Positions 44,578 through 54,500 of a stretch of DNA of 64,000 bases are shown piece by piece. Position 1 is the first letter of the stretch; every line of letters starts with the position of its first letter. Made by a program: the position numbers and the translations under genes. Source of the stretch: Nocardioides cavernae (GTDB lineage Bacteria > Actinomycetota > Actinomycetes > Propionibacteriales > Nocardioidaceae); NCBI RefSeq assembly GCF_016907475.1, contig NZ_JAFBCA010000001.1:186001-250000 (forward strand), written 5' to 3'. The notes under the pieces are model-generated. The model saw only the letters and a program-made list of their open reading frames with translations, was not told the origin of the DNA and did no database searches.

Positions 44578-45377
44578 GAGGCCGCCCTCTCCACCGCACG
44601 GTCGAGGTGGCGGTCGAGGTGGCGTCCCGGTGCGTCGTGGTCGTCCTCGACCCCGAGCTCGGTGAGCAGCCGGGCCCGCAGCCGGGCGAACGCCGGGTCG
44701 GCCTGCGAGCGCCGGCCGTCGAGCTCGACGCGCGCGTCGTGGCGTACGACGCCTCCGTCGAGCACGATGACGCGGTCGGCCAGCACGATCGCCTCGTCGA
44801 CGTCGTGGGTCACCAGCAGCACGGCCGGCTGGTGCACCTCGCACAGCTTGCGCAGCAGCGTGTGCATGCGGATCCGGGTGAGGGCGTCGAGGGCGCCGAA
44901 CGGCTCGTCGGCGAGCAGCAGCTGCGGGTCGCGGACCAGCGAGCGGGCCAGCGACGCGCGCTGCTGCTCACCGCCGGACAGCTCGTGGGGCCAGGCCTTC
45001 TCTCGGCCGGCGAGGCCGACCTCGGCGAGCGCCTGGCGACCGCGGTCCGACGCGTCGCCGGCGCGGAGGCCCAGCGTCACGTTGTCGAGGACGCGCTTCC
45101 ACGGCAGCAGCCGGGAGTCCTGGAAGACGACCGACACCTTCTCGGGGACCTCGATGACACCGGTGCCGGCGACGCCGCGGTCCAGGCCGGCGAGGGAGCG
45201 GAGCAGGGTGCTCTTGCCCGAGCCGCTGCGCCCGAGCAGGGCCACGAACTCACCTGGCGCGATGTCGAGGTCGAGGCCGTTGAGCACGCCACCGGCCTCG
45301 TTGAAGCTGCGGTGCAGGGACTTCATCCGCACCGCGGGCTCCTGGTGGGGGCTCAGCTCGCCAGCGTACGACGCCAT
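44574..45377 (-). CDS. ssuB: ABC importer ATP-binding protein, SsuB type
   Basis: 267 residues. Walker A LLGRSGSGKST, Q-loop VVFQDSRLLPWKRVLDNV (the nitrate/sulfonate/taurine type), signature LSGGEQQRASLAR, Walker B LLLADEPFGALDA and LLVTHDVDEA. It drives uptake through the permease whose end it overlaps by 25 nt. The symbol reflects the subfamily; the exact sulfonate is unknown. Confidence 0.88.
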   Translation of the reverse strand: MASYAGELSPHQEPAVRMKSLHRSFNEAGGVLNGLDLDIAPGEFVALLGRSGSGKSTLLRSLAGLDRGVAGTGVIEVPEKVSVVFQDSRLLPWKRVLDNVTLGLRAGDASDRGRQALAEVGLAGREKAWPHELSGGEQQRASLARSLVRDPQLLLADEPFGALDALTRIRMHTLLRKLCEVHQPAVLLVTHDVDEAIVLADRVIVLDGGVVRHDARVELDGRRSQADPAFARLRARLLTELGVEDDHDAPGRHLDRHLDRAVERAAS

Positions 45378-46201
45378 GACAGTGCCTTCCTCTCGATCAG
45401 TCGGACGACCGCGTCGGCGGAGACGCCGAGCAGCGCGTAGACGACCAGGCCGACGACGATGATGTCGGTCTGCCCGTAGTTGGACGCGAGCGTGATCATG
45501 TGGCCGATCCCGCTCGTGGCGTTGATGACCTCGACCACGACCAGCGCGAGCAGCGACGACGTCACCGCGAAGCGCAGGCCGAGCAGGAAGCCGGGCATCG
45601 CGCCGGGGAGGACGACGTGGCGCACGAACTCGCTGCGGGAGACGCCGAGCGTCTCGGCGAGCTCGGCGTACCTGCCCTCGATGGTGCGCAGGCCGTTGTG
45701 GGTGTGGATGTAGATCGGCACGAAGACCGCCAGCGCGATGGTGATGACCTTCATCGGCTCGCCGATGCCGAGCCACAGGATCAGCAGCGGGATGAGCGCG
45801 AGCGTCGGGATGGAGCGCTTCACCTGGATCGGCCCGTCGATGAGGGACTCACCGACGCGGGACAGGCCGGAGATCACCGCGAGGACCGTGCCGACGACGA
45901 CGCCGAGGCCCAGGCCGAGGGCGGCGCGGATGCCGGACGTCACCAGGCTCTCCTGGAGACGGCCGTTCTCGATCAGCGTGCCCGCGGTCTGCAGCACCGT
46001 CCACGGCTCGGTCAGCGTGCGCGGGTCGAGCAGCCCGGTGGCGGAGCCCACCACCCAGGCGGCCAGCAGCACGACGATGCCGATGAGCCCGCCGAAGCGG
46101 ATCGGCTCGCCGGGGCCGAGCCGGCGCCGGATGGGGCGTACGTCCTCCGCCTCCGCGAGGGGGCGGGTGGGCGCGGACGGGTTGCCGGTGAGGGTCGTCA
46201 T
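45353..46201 (-). CDS. ssuC: ABC importer permease, SsuC type
   Basis: 282 residues, about six membrane segments. The EAA loop is visible (YAELAETLGVSRSEFVRHVVLPGAMPGF), as is typical of the nitrate/sulfonate/taurine permeases. It has no cysteine. The start overlaps the substrate-binding-protein stop (TGATG). The in-frame extension upstream lies inside the binding-protein gene and is shadow. Confidence 0.9.
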   Translation of the reverse strand: MTTLTGNPSAPTRPLAEAEDVRPIRRRLGPGEPIRFGGLIGIVVLLAAWVVGSATGLLDPRTLTEPWTVLQTAGTLIENGRLQESLVTSGIRAALGLGLGVVVGTVLAVISGLSRVGESLIDGPIQVKRSIPTLALIPLLILWLGIGEPMKVITIALAVFVPIYIHTHNGLRTIEGRYAELAETLGVSRSEFVRHVVLPGAMPGFLLGLRFAVTSSLLALVVVEVINATSGIGHMITLASNYGQTDIIVVGLVVYALLGVSADAVVRLIERKALSWRRTLAS

Positions 46202-47250
46202 CAGCCCTCCACCGCGGCCGCGATCGCCTTCTCGTAGCGGCGGTCGTAGAGCGTCTCCACGTCCAGCGGCTCCTGGTCCTGCGCCTCGACCAGCGTGTCG
46301 ACGGTCTCCTGGTGGCGGGCGATGACGTCGTCCCAGCTGGTCGGCACCGTGAACTGGCCCAGCGCCTCGACGACGTACTGCGCGTCCTCGGGCGTCAGGC
46401 CCTCGTGGTCGACGTAGTAGGCCTCGGCGAACTCGTCCGGGTTGTCGGAGATCCACTGCTGGGCCTGGGCCCAGGCGGCGACGTACTCCTTGATGGCGGC
46501 CGCCTTGTCGGCGTCCTCCAGCACGGTCGTCGGCGTGTAGAGCGTCCAGGCGTCGTCGCGCACGCCGGGGTCGATGGTGCTGGCGCCGTCCTGCTCGTAC
46601 TTGGCCAGGTAGGTCTTGGCCAGCGTCTGGCCGAGCGGCGCGACGTCGACCTGCTTGCCGGCCAGAGCCACGGAGAACGCGTCGTCGACGCTCTGCATCT
46701 CGACGAACTCGACGTCGTCCTGGGTCAGGCCCGCCTCGCGGAGCACGTTGAGCACCAGGGCGCCCTGCGCCTGGCCGGGGCTGTAGGCGATCTTCTTGCC
46801 CTTGAGGTCCTCGATCGACGCCACGTCGACGCCGGGCGCGACGCCGAGCTCGTAGGTCGGGTGCTCCATCGGGTCGACCGTCTCGCGAGCGGCGACGATG
46901 CGGACGTCGGTGCCGGTCCAGTGCGCGAAGAGCGGCGGGATGTCGGCGACCGACCCGATGTCGATCGCGTCGGCGCGGAAGGCCTCGAGCGTCTTGGGTC
47001 CGCCGGTGATGTTGGCCCACTCGACGTCGATGTCCAGGTCGTCGATCAGCCCGGAGGTCTCGAGGGCCACCTGCGTGGCCGGGTCGCCGACGCGGAGCAC
47101 GGTGTCGTCGGACGGCGCGTCGGGCAGGGCAGCCGAGAGCTCCAGCTTGGGCCCCGCCTCCTCACCGCCGCAGGCGGACAGGGCCAGGAGGCCGGCGGTG
47201 GCCAGCAGGGCCGCTCGGGTCAGGGTGCGGGTGCGCCCTCGTCGTGGCAT
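46201..47250 (-). CDS. ssuA: Substrate-binding lipoprotein of the sulfonate-type ABC importer
   Basis: 349 residues. The signal peptide ends in the lipobox LSAC (Cys27), its only cysteine. The mature part is an NMT1/SsuA-like periplasmic binding fold: FRADAIDIGSVADIPPLFAH, IEDLKGKKIAYSPGQAQGAL and LAGKQVDVAPLGQT. It captures the organosulfur ligand outside the membrane. It is first in the operon, with GAAGGAG 8 nt before the ATG and an A/T-rich promoter region upstream. Confidence 0.9.
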   Translation of the reverse strand: MPRRGRTRTLTRAALLATAGLLALSACGGEEAGPKLELSAALPDAPSDDTVLRVGDPATQVALETSGLIDDLDIDVEWANITGGPKTLEAFRADAIDIGSVADIPPLFAHWTGTDVRIVAARETVDPMEHPTYELGVAPGVDVASIEDLKGKKIAYSPGQAQGALVLNVLREAGLTQDDVEFVEMQSVDDAFSVALAGKQVDVAPLGQTLAKTYLAKYEQDGASTIDPGVRDDAWTLYTPTTVLEDADKAAAIKEYVAAWAQAQQWISDNPDEFAEAYYVDHEGLTPEDAQYVVEALGQFTVPTSWDDVIARHQETVDTLVEAQDQEPLDVETLYDRRYEKAIAAAVEG

Positions 47251-47284
47251 CAGTGGTACTCCTTCTCGGAACAGCGGACTTCAA

Positions 47285-47319
47285 AAGTAATGTAAATGAC
47301 TAGACTTTGCTGACTTTGC
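47285..47319 (-). promoter_or_regulatory. A/T-rich promoter region with a direct repeat before the sulfur operon
   Basis: This is one of the few A/T-rich patches in the window. GACTTTGC occurs twice, at 47303-47310 and 47312-47319, nine bases apart, next to GTAATGTAAATGAC. It sits 35-69 nt upstream of the binding-protein start. Exact -35 and -10 boxes are not certain. The repeat may be the site of the sulfur-limitation regulator, which I cannot name. Confidence 0.4.
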
Positions 47320-47373
47320 GGTGACAGGAGTTCCCGTTCACCCGCTCCGATGGGTGTCGGTGCGTGCGTGAGG

Positions 47374-48429
47374 TCAGCGCAGGAGCGGCAGCAGCGAGTC
47401 GCCGACGCGCACGATCTCCTGCTCGTACGGCGTGTCGCTGAGCACGAAGTGGCTGACGCCGAGGTCGGCGTAGCGACGCAGGGCCTTGGCCACGTCGTCC
47501 GGCGAGCCGACCAGCCAGGTCGTGCCGGCACCGCCGCCACCCACGCGACCGGGGGCCGTGTAGAGACAGTCGTCGAGCACGTCGCCCTTCTCGGCGAGGT
47601 CGAGCAGCCGCTGCTGCCCGACGGCCACCCGGCGGCCGGGGTCAGCGGCCCACTCGTGCTGGCCGTCGGCCATCGCGGCGACCTTCGCCTCGGCGTCGGC
47701 CCAGGCCTCGTCGGTCGTCTCGCGGACGAGGGTCGTGATGCGCAGGCCGAACTCGAGCGGCGGCAGGTCGCGGTCGAGCTCGGTGCTCAGCGTCCGGAGG
47801 TGGTCGATGCGCGCCGCCACGCCGTCGAGCGGCTCGCCCCAGAAGAGCTGCACGTCCGCCTCCGCGGCCGCGGTGCGCTGGGCGGCCTCGGAGGCTCCGC
47901 CGAAGTAGAGCTGCGGGTGCGGCCTCCCCTCGCGCGCCACCGGCTTGTGCTCGAGGGTCGCACCCTCGGCCCGGTAGTGGGCGCCCTCGAAGGTGATGTC
48001 GTCCTCGGTCCAGTAGCGCCGCACGAGCCGCATGAACTCGCGCGTCCGGGCATAGCGCTGCGCCTGGTCGCCCTCGTCGTCGCCGTACTGGGGCTGGTGG
48101 TCGGCGCCGCTCACGACGTTCACCTTGACCCGACCGCCGCTGAGCTGGTCGAGCGTGGATGCGGACGAGGCGAAGTGCGCCGGCGTCCAGTAGCCCGGCC
48201 GGATCGCGATCAGCGGGTTGAACGTCGTCGTGGCGGCAGCCAGCGCGGTGGCGACCGTGAAGGTGTCCGGCCGCTTCCAGCCGGTGCCGATCAGCGCCCC
48301 TCCCCACCCGTGCTCCTCGGTCAGGCGAGCGAGCGCCGTCAGGCGCGGGAGGCTGTTGTGCCCCGCGACCGTGTCGTCGAGCCGGTGCCCGGCCGTCACC
48401 TGGTTGGGGATGTACCAGAGGAACTCCAT
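47374..48429 (-). CDS. ssuD: LLM-class monooxygenase resembling alkanesulfonate monooxygenase SsuD
   Basis: 351 residues. TIM-barrel FMNH2 enzyme: MEFLWYIPNQ start, GALIGTGWKRPDTFTVATAL, PLIAIRPGYWTPAHFA, GGRVKVNVVSGADHQPQYG and LYFGGASEAAQR match the SsuD family, which splits alkanesulfonates to aldehyde and sulfite. It has its own promoter gap (A/T-rich, TTAC repeats at 48445-48463) and ribosome-binding site AAAGG. It lies directly upstream of the importer operon. No ssuE-type flavin reductase is visible. One cysteine only. Confidence 0.88.
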   Translation of the reverse strand: MEFLWYIPNQVTAGHRLDDTVAGHNSLPRLTALARLTEEHGWGGALIGTGWKRPDTFTVATALAAATTTFNPLIAIRPGYWTPAHFASSASTLDQLSGGRVKVNVVSGADHQPQYGDDEGDQAQRYARTREFMRLVRRYWTEDDITFEGAHYRAEGATLEHKPVAREGRPHPQLYFGGASEAAQRTAAAEADVQLFWGEPLDGVAARIDHLRTLSTELDRDLPPLEFGLRITTLVRETTDEAWADAEAKVAAMADGQHEWAADPGRRVAVGQQRLLDLAEKGDVLDDCLYTAPGRVGGGGAGTTWLVGSPDDVAKALRRYADLGVSHFVLSDTPYEQEIVRVGDSLLPLLR

Positions 48430-48623
48430 CGTCCGCCTTTCTGCGTAATCTTTACTGGGTTACTACAGATAGCACACCTGGCCAGGTGCACCGCCTTCCC
48501 ACGCCCACATGGCGATACCTGAGGACGTGGTGGTGGGAGATGGGGCCGCTGTCGACCGTGGCGTCCGCAGATACCGCGGCAAAGCGGTCAGCGGATGGCC
48601 TGAAGGAGTCCTAGCCTCGGGTC

Positions 48624-49022
48624 ATGGACATGAAGCTGGAGCTGGTGATGGTGCCCGTGACCGACGTCGACCGGGCCAAGGAGTTCTACGAGAAGGTCGG
48701 CTTCGTCGTCGACCACGACCAGGTGGTGAGCGACGACGTGCGATTCGTGCAGCTCACCCCTCCCGGATCGGCGTGCTCGATCGCGATCGGCAAGGGGCTC
48801 ACGCAGCTCGAGCCCGGGTCACTGGACAACCTCCAGGCGGTCGTCGCCGATGCCGACGCCGTACGCGCCGAGCTGGTCGAGCGCGGCATCGAGGTCAGCG
48901 AGGTCGACGAGCTGGCCTGGGGTCGCTTCGTCTTCTTCGCCGACCCCGACGGCAACGGCTGGTCGCTCCAGGAGCTCCCCGACTGGTCGGCCAGCGCTGG
49001 CGGCGAGGGCTACCAGCCCTGA
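48624..49022 (+). CDS. VOC-superfamily protein
   Basis: 132 residues. Glyoxalase/bleomycin-resistance fold: LVMVPVTDVDRAKEFYEKVGF in the first module and VVADADAVRAELVERGIEV in the second, ending FADPDGNGWSLQEL. The function is unknown; such solo proteins in actinobacteria are often annotated only as VOC. TAGCCT ends 6 nt before the ATG (leaderless type). Confidence 0.88.
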   Translation: MDMKLELVMVPVTDVDRAKEFYEKVGFVVDHDQVVSDDVRFVQLTPPGSACSIAIGKGLTQLEPGSLDNLQAVVADADAVRAELVERGIEVSEVDELAWGRFVFFADPDGNGWSLQELPDWSASAGGEGYQP

Positions 49023-49096
49023 GCAGCGACGGACCGCCTGATCGGGGAGCGCCGGCCTGCCCAGGTCGAGCTGGAAGTCCCGCTCTGACTGCACCC

Positions 49097-49585
49097 CTAC
49101 CCGGGCTGGGAGTCGCCTCCCCTGTCGAGCTGCGCCTGAGCGGGAGCGGAGTCGAGTCGGTCCAGCATGTCGCTCAGGTGTCGACGGAGGTGCTGCGCGT
49201 GGTCTGCCGCCACCTGCTGGAGACGAGCGACCTCCGTCTCCCCTCGCGTGCGCTGCTTCTCTGACTCCGCCTGCACTCCATCGGCAGTCGCTCGCGCCTC
49301 GTCCACCGTCCGCGCCGCCTCGAGTCGGGCGGCCTCGACCATGCCCGTGGCCTCTCCCTGCGCCGAACGCACCAGCGCATCCGCCTCGTCCCGGGCTGCG
49401 GCGACGATCTTCGCCGCCTCGGCCCGGGCGTCGGAGCGCCACTGATCGGTGTCGCGGGCCGTCATCTCCAGCAGCCGTGCTGCCGAGGGCGAACGTTGCC
49501 CCGGCACCACGATCTGCCCTGAGGAGTCGTCTCGATGGTCGTCCGCTGCACTGCGGACATCTGCGGCGTCTTCCTGGCTCAGCAC
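49097..49585 (-). CDS. DivIVA-like coiled-coil protein
   Basis: 162 residues, hydrophilic, nearly all helical from residue 45 on: SDARAEAAKIVAAARDEADA, then LVRSAQGEATGMVEAARLEA and the rest of an alanine/glutamate-rich coiled coil with heptads. This resembles the C-terminal half of Wag31/DivIVA or the stalk of ATP synthase subunit b, but the N-terminal membrane-binding DivIVA domain is missing. GGAGGGAG precedes the ATG. A scaffold or cell-pole role would be a guess. Confidence 0.65.
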   Translation of the reverse strand: MLSQEDAADVRSAADDHRDDSSGQIVVPGQRSPSAARLLEMTARDTDQWRSDARAEAAKIVAAARDEADALVRSAQGEATGMVEAARLEAARTVDEARATADGVQAESEKQRTRGETEVARLQQVAADHAQHLRRHLSDMLDRLDSAPAQAQLDRGGDSQPG

Positions 49586-49857
49586 GTGCGTTCTCCCTCC
49601 ATCCCCCCGCGGCCGGTGTCATCGGCAGCGTACGAGGTCGAGGCGTCGATGCGCCTCCGGGGGGCTGGGCTGGTGGGACGGTGACCCGACGTCCTACGGG
49701 GGTTTCTGTCGGGCCACCGCCGAGGAGGACTCAACCAAGCGCGCCTGAAGGACCCTTGAACGATTACCCCGCGCAGCCTGAGAAGTCCGGTCGTTGCGGA
49801 TCTGTGACCTGACCGCCGAGCTGTCGGCTCGTGGGTCCGGCGACGGTGCCGCCGCGC

Positions 49858-50526
49858 TCAGACCAGCGGCGGCTGCGTCTTCTCCCGCACCTCGTCCTCG
49901 GTGACGCCGGGGGCGAGCTCGACGAGCCGGAGCGCCCGGTCGCCGAGGGTGCCCGAGGGGGCGACCTCGCCGGTCGTCGGGTCGATCACGTCGATGACCG
50001 CGAGGTCGGTGATGATCCGCTGGACCACGCGCTTGCCGGTGTAGGGCAGGTCACACTCGTCGAGGATCTTCAACGACCCGTCCTTCGCGGTGTGCTCCAT
50101 CAGCACGATCACCCGCTTGGCGCCGTGGACCAGGTCCATCGCGCCACCCATGCCCTTGACCATCTTGCCCGGGATCATCCAGTTGGCGATGTCACCGACC
50201 GCGGAGACCTGCATGGCGCCGAGGATCGCGGCGTCGATCTTGCCGCCGCGGATCATCCCGAACGACTGCGCGGAGTCGAAGAACGACGCACCCTTGCGCA
50301 GCGTCACCGTCTCCTTGCCCGCGTTGATCAGGTCGGGGTCCTCCTCGCCCTCGAACGGGTACGCCCCCACCCCGAGGATGCCGTTCTCGCTCTGCAGCAC
50401 CAGCTCCACGTCGTCGCCGACATAGTTCGGCACCAACGTCGGCAGCCCTATCCCGAGGTTCACGTAGGAGCCGTCCTGAAGCTCCGAGGCGGCCCGGGCC
50501 GCCATCTCCTCACGCGTCCAGCTCAT
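49858..50526 (-). CDS. scoB: 3-oxoacid CoA-transferase subunit B
   Basis: 222 residues. Family I CoA-transferase beta subunit. The catalytic glutamate is Glu47 in LQSENGILG, and [10 protein letters not shown] and [16 protein letters not shown] are conserved. It moves CoA from succinyl-CoA (or another acyl-CoA) to a 3-oxoacid such as acetoacetate, through a glutamyl-CoA thioester. It starts one base after the subunit A stop, so the two form one operon. Confidence 0.93.
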   Translation of the reverse strand: MSWTREEMAARAASELQDGSYVNLGIGLPTLVPNYVGDDVELVLQSENGILGVGAYPFEGEEDPDLINAGKETVTLRKGASFFDSAQSFGMIRGGKIDAAILGAMQVSAVGDIANWMIPGKMVKGMGGAMDLVHGAKRVIVLMEHTAKDGSLKILDECDLPYTGKRVVQRIITDLAVIDVIDPTTGEVAPSGTLGDRALRLVELAPGVTEDEVREKTQPPLV

Positions 50527-50527
50527 G

Positions 50528-51352
50528 TCAGCCTCCCAGTCCGTGCGTCGCCGCGTCGTCCACCAGCGCGTCGCCCGACGAGGGCCTCGGCCGCGTGGTG
50601 ACCCGCTCGATCTTCTTATCCGCCGCCTGCTCGGGCGTCAGCTGCACGACCCGCTGCACGTAGACGCCGGGGGTGTGGATGTCGTTCGGGTCGAGCTCGC
50701 CGGGCTCGACGAGCTCCTCGACCTCCGCGATCGTCACCCGGCCGCACATCGCGGCGAGCGGGTTGAAGTTGCGCGCGGACTGCCGGTAGATCAGGTTGCC
50801 GTGCCGGTCGCCCTTCCAGGCCCGCACCAGCCCGAAGTCGGCGACGATCGCCTCCTCCAGGACGTACTCCCTGTCCCCCTCCGCGGTGGAGAACACCTTG
50901 GTCTCCTTCGGCGGCGACGAGACGATCACGTTGCCCGCGTCGTCGTACTTCCACGGCAGGCCGCCCTCGGCGACCTGGGTGCCGACCCCGGTCGCGGTGT
51001 AGAAGCCCGGGATCCCCGAGCCTCCTGCGCGCATCCGCTCGGCGAGGGTTCCCTGCGGCGTGAGCTCGACCTCGAGCTCGCCGGAGAGGTACTGCCGGGC
51101 GAACTCCTTGTTCTCCCCGACGTAGGAGGAGATCATCCGCCGGATCCGCTTGGCGAAGAGCAGCCGGCCCAGGCCCCACTCGTCCACGCCACAGTTGTTG
51201 GAGACCGCCTCGAGGTCGGTCGTGCCCGCCTCGAGGATCGCGTCGATGAGCACCGAGGGGATGCCGGAGAGGCCGAACCCACCGACCGCGAGGGTCGCGC
51301 CGTCCGGGATGTCGGCGACCGCCTCGGCCGCGGAAGAGACCACTTTGTCCAT
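50528..51352 (-). CDS. scoA: 3-oxoacid CoA-transferase subunit A
   Basis: 274 residues. Family I alpha subunit: [31 protein letters not shown] and [20 protein letters not shown]. The C-terminal tail beyond about residue 235 is longer than in E. coli AtoD, as in other actinobacterial SCOT proteins. TAGGGT (51365-51360, minus strand) ends 7 nt before the ATG, so the two-gene mRNA is probably leaderless. It supports ketone-body or acetoacetate use. Confidence 0.93.
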   Translation of the reverse strand: MDKVVSSAAEAVADIPDGATLAVGGFGLSGIPSVLIDAILEAGTTDLEAVSNNCGVDEWGLGRLLFAKRIRRMISSYVGENKEFARQYLSGELEVELTPQGTLAERMRAGGSGIPGFYTATGVGTQVAEGGLPWKYDDAGNVIVSSPPKETKVFSTAEGDREYVLEEAIVADFGLVRAWKGDRHGNLIYRQSARNFNPLAAMCGRVTIAEVEELVEPGELDPNDIHTPGVYVQRVVQLTPEQAADKKIERVTTRPRPSSGDALVDDAATHGLGG

Positions 51353-51530
51353 GCCCGAGACCCTAGCGGGGGTGTGACCGCCGCCACCGTGTGGGCGGGC
51401 ACCACAGTGCGGCCCGGCGGGTGTGTGGCAGAGCGGGTGCGCAGGCGGGCCGGGACGGAATGGAACAGCCGGACCCGGGGAAGAGGCACCCTCCCCGGGC
51501 CCGGCCAGTCTCAGTGCCGGTCCTGCGGCG

Positions 51531-54500
51531 TCATCGCTTGGCCAGGCGCTCCTTCACCTGGGCGAGCAGGGCGGCGCGGAGCTCCCCGTCGACCTTCGTG
51601 CGGACCAGCTTGCGCAGCGCCTTCAGCTCCTTCTTCGCTGCCTTCCGGTTGCCCGACTTCTCGGCCTTGCGGGCGTCCTTGTCGGCCTGCAGCAGCTTGT
51701 TGGCGAGCTTGGGACCGATCTCGCCGTCGGAGGCCACGGTCCTCACCACGTTCTTCAGCGACTTGCCGGTCGGCTGGACGGTGAAGACCACCGTGCGCGA
51801 GCTGGTGTTGCCGGCGACGTCCGTGGCCGTGACCGTCAGGACGTGGCGACCCGCGGACAGCGTCCACATCTGCCACACGCCGGCCTCGACGGTCTCGCCG
51901 TCGAGCACCGCACGCACGCTCCGGACCCCGGACGTCGCGTCCGTCGCCGTCCACGCCACGTCCGTCGCCTTGTGGCTCGGGTAGGTGCGTGCCCGGATCC
52001 CGGAGATCGCCACCTCCGGCTCGCCGGTGTCGACCGCGATGTCCTTCGACTGCGCCGTCTCGACGTTGCCGGCCTTGTCGACCGACCGCACCTGGAGGAC
52101 CTGGCGGCCCTGCGCGGTGACCGTGAACGGAGCGGTGTACGCCGTCCACGCGCCGTTGCCGATGCGGTACTCGGTGCGTGCCACGCCGGAGCCCGCGTCG
52201 GTCGCGGCGAGCGTGACCTTCGGAGCCGTGGTGAACCAGCCGGCGCTGCCGTCGGGCGAGCCCGGGTCGGTCCGCACGGTGGTCACCGGAGCGGTCGTGT
52301 CGGGGGTCGGTCCGTCGGGGTCGACGGTGACCGCGAGGGACTGCTCCTCCTCCACGTTGCCGGCGACGTCGGTGGAGCGGAAACGGACCGTGTGGTCACC
52401 GGCGCCGGTCACCACGACCGGGGCGGTGTAGGCCTTCCAGGCACCCTGGTCGACCTTGATCTCGGTCCCCGCGACACCCGAGGTGCCGTCGGTGGCATCG
52501 AGCACCACCCGCACCCCGTTCGGCGCCTTCTCGTGCGTGGCCCCGGTCGCCGGGGTCACCGTGTCGACCTTCACCTGCGCGGACTGGACGTCCTCGACGT
52601 TGCCGGCCCCGTCGGTCGAGCGGTACTCGACCGTGTGCGTGCCGTCGACGACCGGCACCTCTGCGCCGTACGTCGTCCAGGCACCGCCGTCGAGGCGGTA
52701 CTCGGTCGACGCCACCGAGCCGTCGTCCTCCGCGGCGAGCGTGAAGCTCGGAGCGGTGACGTACCAGCCCTGCTCACCGTCGGCCGTGGCGGGCGTCCAG
52801 GTGATGGTGGTGCTCGGCGCGTCCTCGTCGGCGGCCTCGACGACCACCTCGAGGCTCTTGACGGCCTCCTCGTTGCCGGCCACGTCGGTCGAGCGGAACT
52901 CGACCGTGTGGGTGCCGGGCTCGCTGACCACGAACGGAGCCGTGTAGTCGGTCCACTCGCCCTCGTCGATCCGGTGCTCGATCGAAGCGACGCCCGAACC
53001 GCCGGTCTCGTCGGTGGCCGTGAGCGTGACCTGCACGCCGTCCTCGACCACGGCCTGGGTGGCGGTGGTGACCGGAGCGGTCGTGTCGGCCGGCGGCTCC
53101 TCCTCGGTGTCGAGGTGGAAGTAGTCGAACTCGACCGTGACCGGCTCCTCCTGCTCGGGACCGATCGCCATCACTCCGAGGGAGTTGAGCGGTCCGTCGT
53201 AGGTGATGCCGTCGCCGATGGGCGTCCACGAGGCACCCGCGGTCGACTTCACCGCTGCGGTGTAGGTCGTGCCGACCTTGGTCACCTGCACCCACCAGTA
53301 GCCGCTCTCGGTGGTGTCGGGGATGTTGATCGCGTCACCGCCCCCGACGCCGTTGCCGCCCTTCTCCGCGGCGAGCTCGGCCCTGAGGTCGAGCGCGCTG
53401 CCGGGCGCGTTGTAGGCCACGATGTCGGCCTTGGCGTAGTTGTCGTCGTTGCCGTACATCAGCAGGCCCGCCAGCTGGTAGCGGTGCTTGAGCGGGGCCT
53501 TGAGCTTGGTCTCGGCCACCCAGTCGCCCTCGGGCGCGTCCTGCAGGATGAAGTTGCGCGGCTGGACCGGGTTGTTGCCGTTGATGTCGCCCGGCTCCGT
53601 CCCGATCTTGAGGTGACCGTCGGCCACCGACGCCGTGGTGGAGCTGTAACGCACCGACTCCGCCCAGCGGCAGCCGTCCAGCGCGGTGCCGTCGAACTCG
53701 TCGTCGGCCTCGAAGGCCGGCGCCGTGCGGTCCGGCGTCACGCGGAACCAGTCGACCTGCGCCACGCGCGGCGTGGTGCCGAGGTCGCCGGCCGCCATCA
53801 GCCCGATCCGCGCACCAGACCCGGTCTTGAGGTCGAGCGTGCCGGCGAGCGCGGTCCAGGTGGACCCGTCGGCCGAGTAGGCACCGGTCAGCTTGCCGCC
53901 CACGTTGGTGAGCCGGAGCTGGATGGTGCTCGGGAAGTCCGTGGCCACGACCGGGGCGGCAGGCGTGGTGCGCGTGCCGTTGGTCTCGGACTGGAACTCC
54001 ACGAGGCGCGTGCCGTTCTGGTGCCGGACGAACGCGATCTTGTTGTACTCGTTGTCCGACTGGTGCACGACCAGGCCCGCCCACTGCCAGTGCGAGCTGT
54101 GCTCGAGAGTGAGCTTCGTGGTCGCGGTCCAGTCGCCGGCGGGCACGGGCTGGCCGGCGAAGCTGACCGGACCCTCGCTCGCCTCGTTGATGTCACCGTT
54201 CGCGACCGGCAGGCGGAGCGAGCCGCCGGCCTGGGTGATGGGGGCACCCGGAGCGTTGCGCATCGCCCACTTGGGCAGCAGCGCCGGCGAGTCGAACTCG
54301 TCGGAGACCGGGCCGGTGGCACAGGTCAGCGGCTGGCCCGGGGTCTCCGGCTCCGGCTCCGGCTCCTGCGGGTCGCTGTCGACAGCGAACTGCGAGAAGT
54401 CGGCGGTCCGGACCGCGGACTCGTGGGCCATGATGAAGAAGCCGACGTCCTGTGTGTCGCCGATGTTGGCCAGGGTCGCGGCCGTCCCGATCTGCGTCCA

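Noticed and set aside
48513-48594. Imperfect inverted repeat around GATACC ... AGATACC before the VOC gene
   Set aside because: Several mismatches and a loop over 30 nt. Not strong enough to list as a feature.
49586-49857. A possible small gene in the 272-bp gap (open plus-strand frame 49477-49812)
   Set aside because: No ribosome-binding site or promoter, atypical composition, and it overlaps the DivIVA-like gene. I see nothing convincing in this gap.
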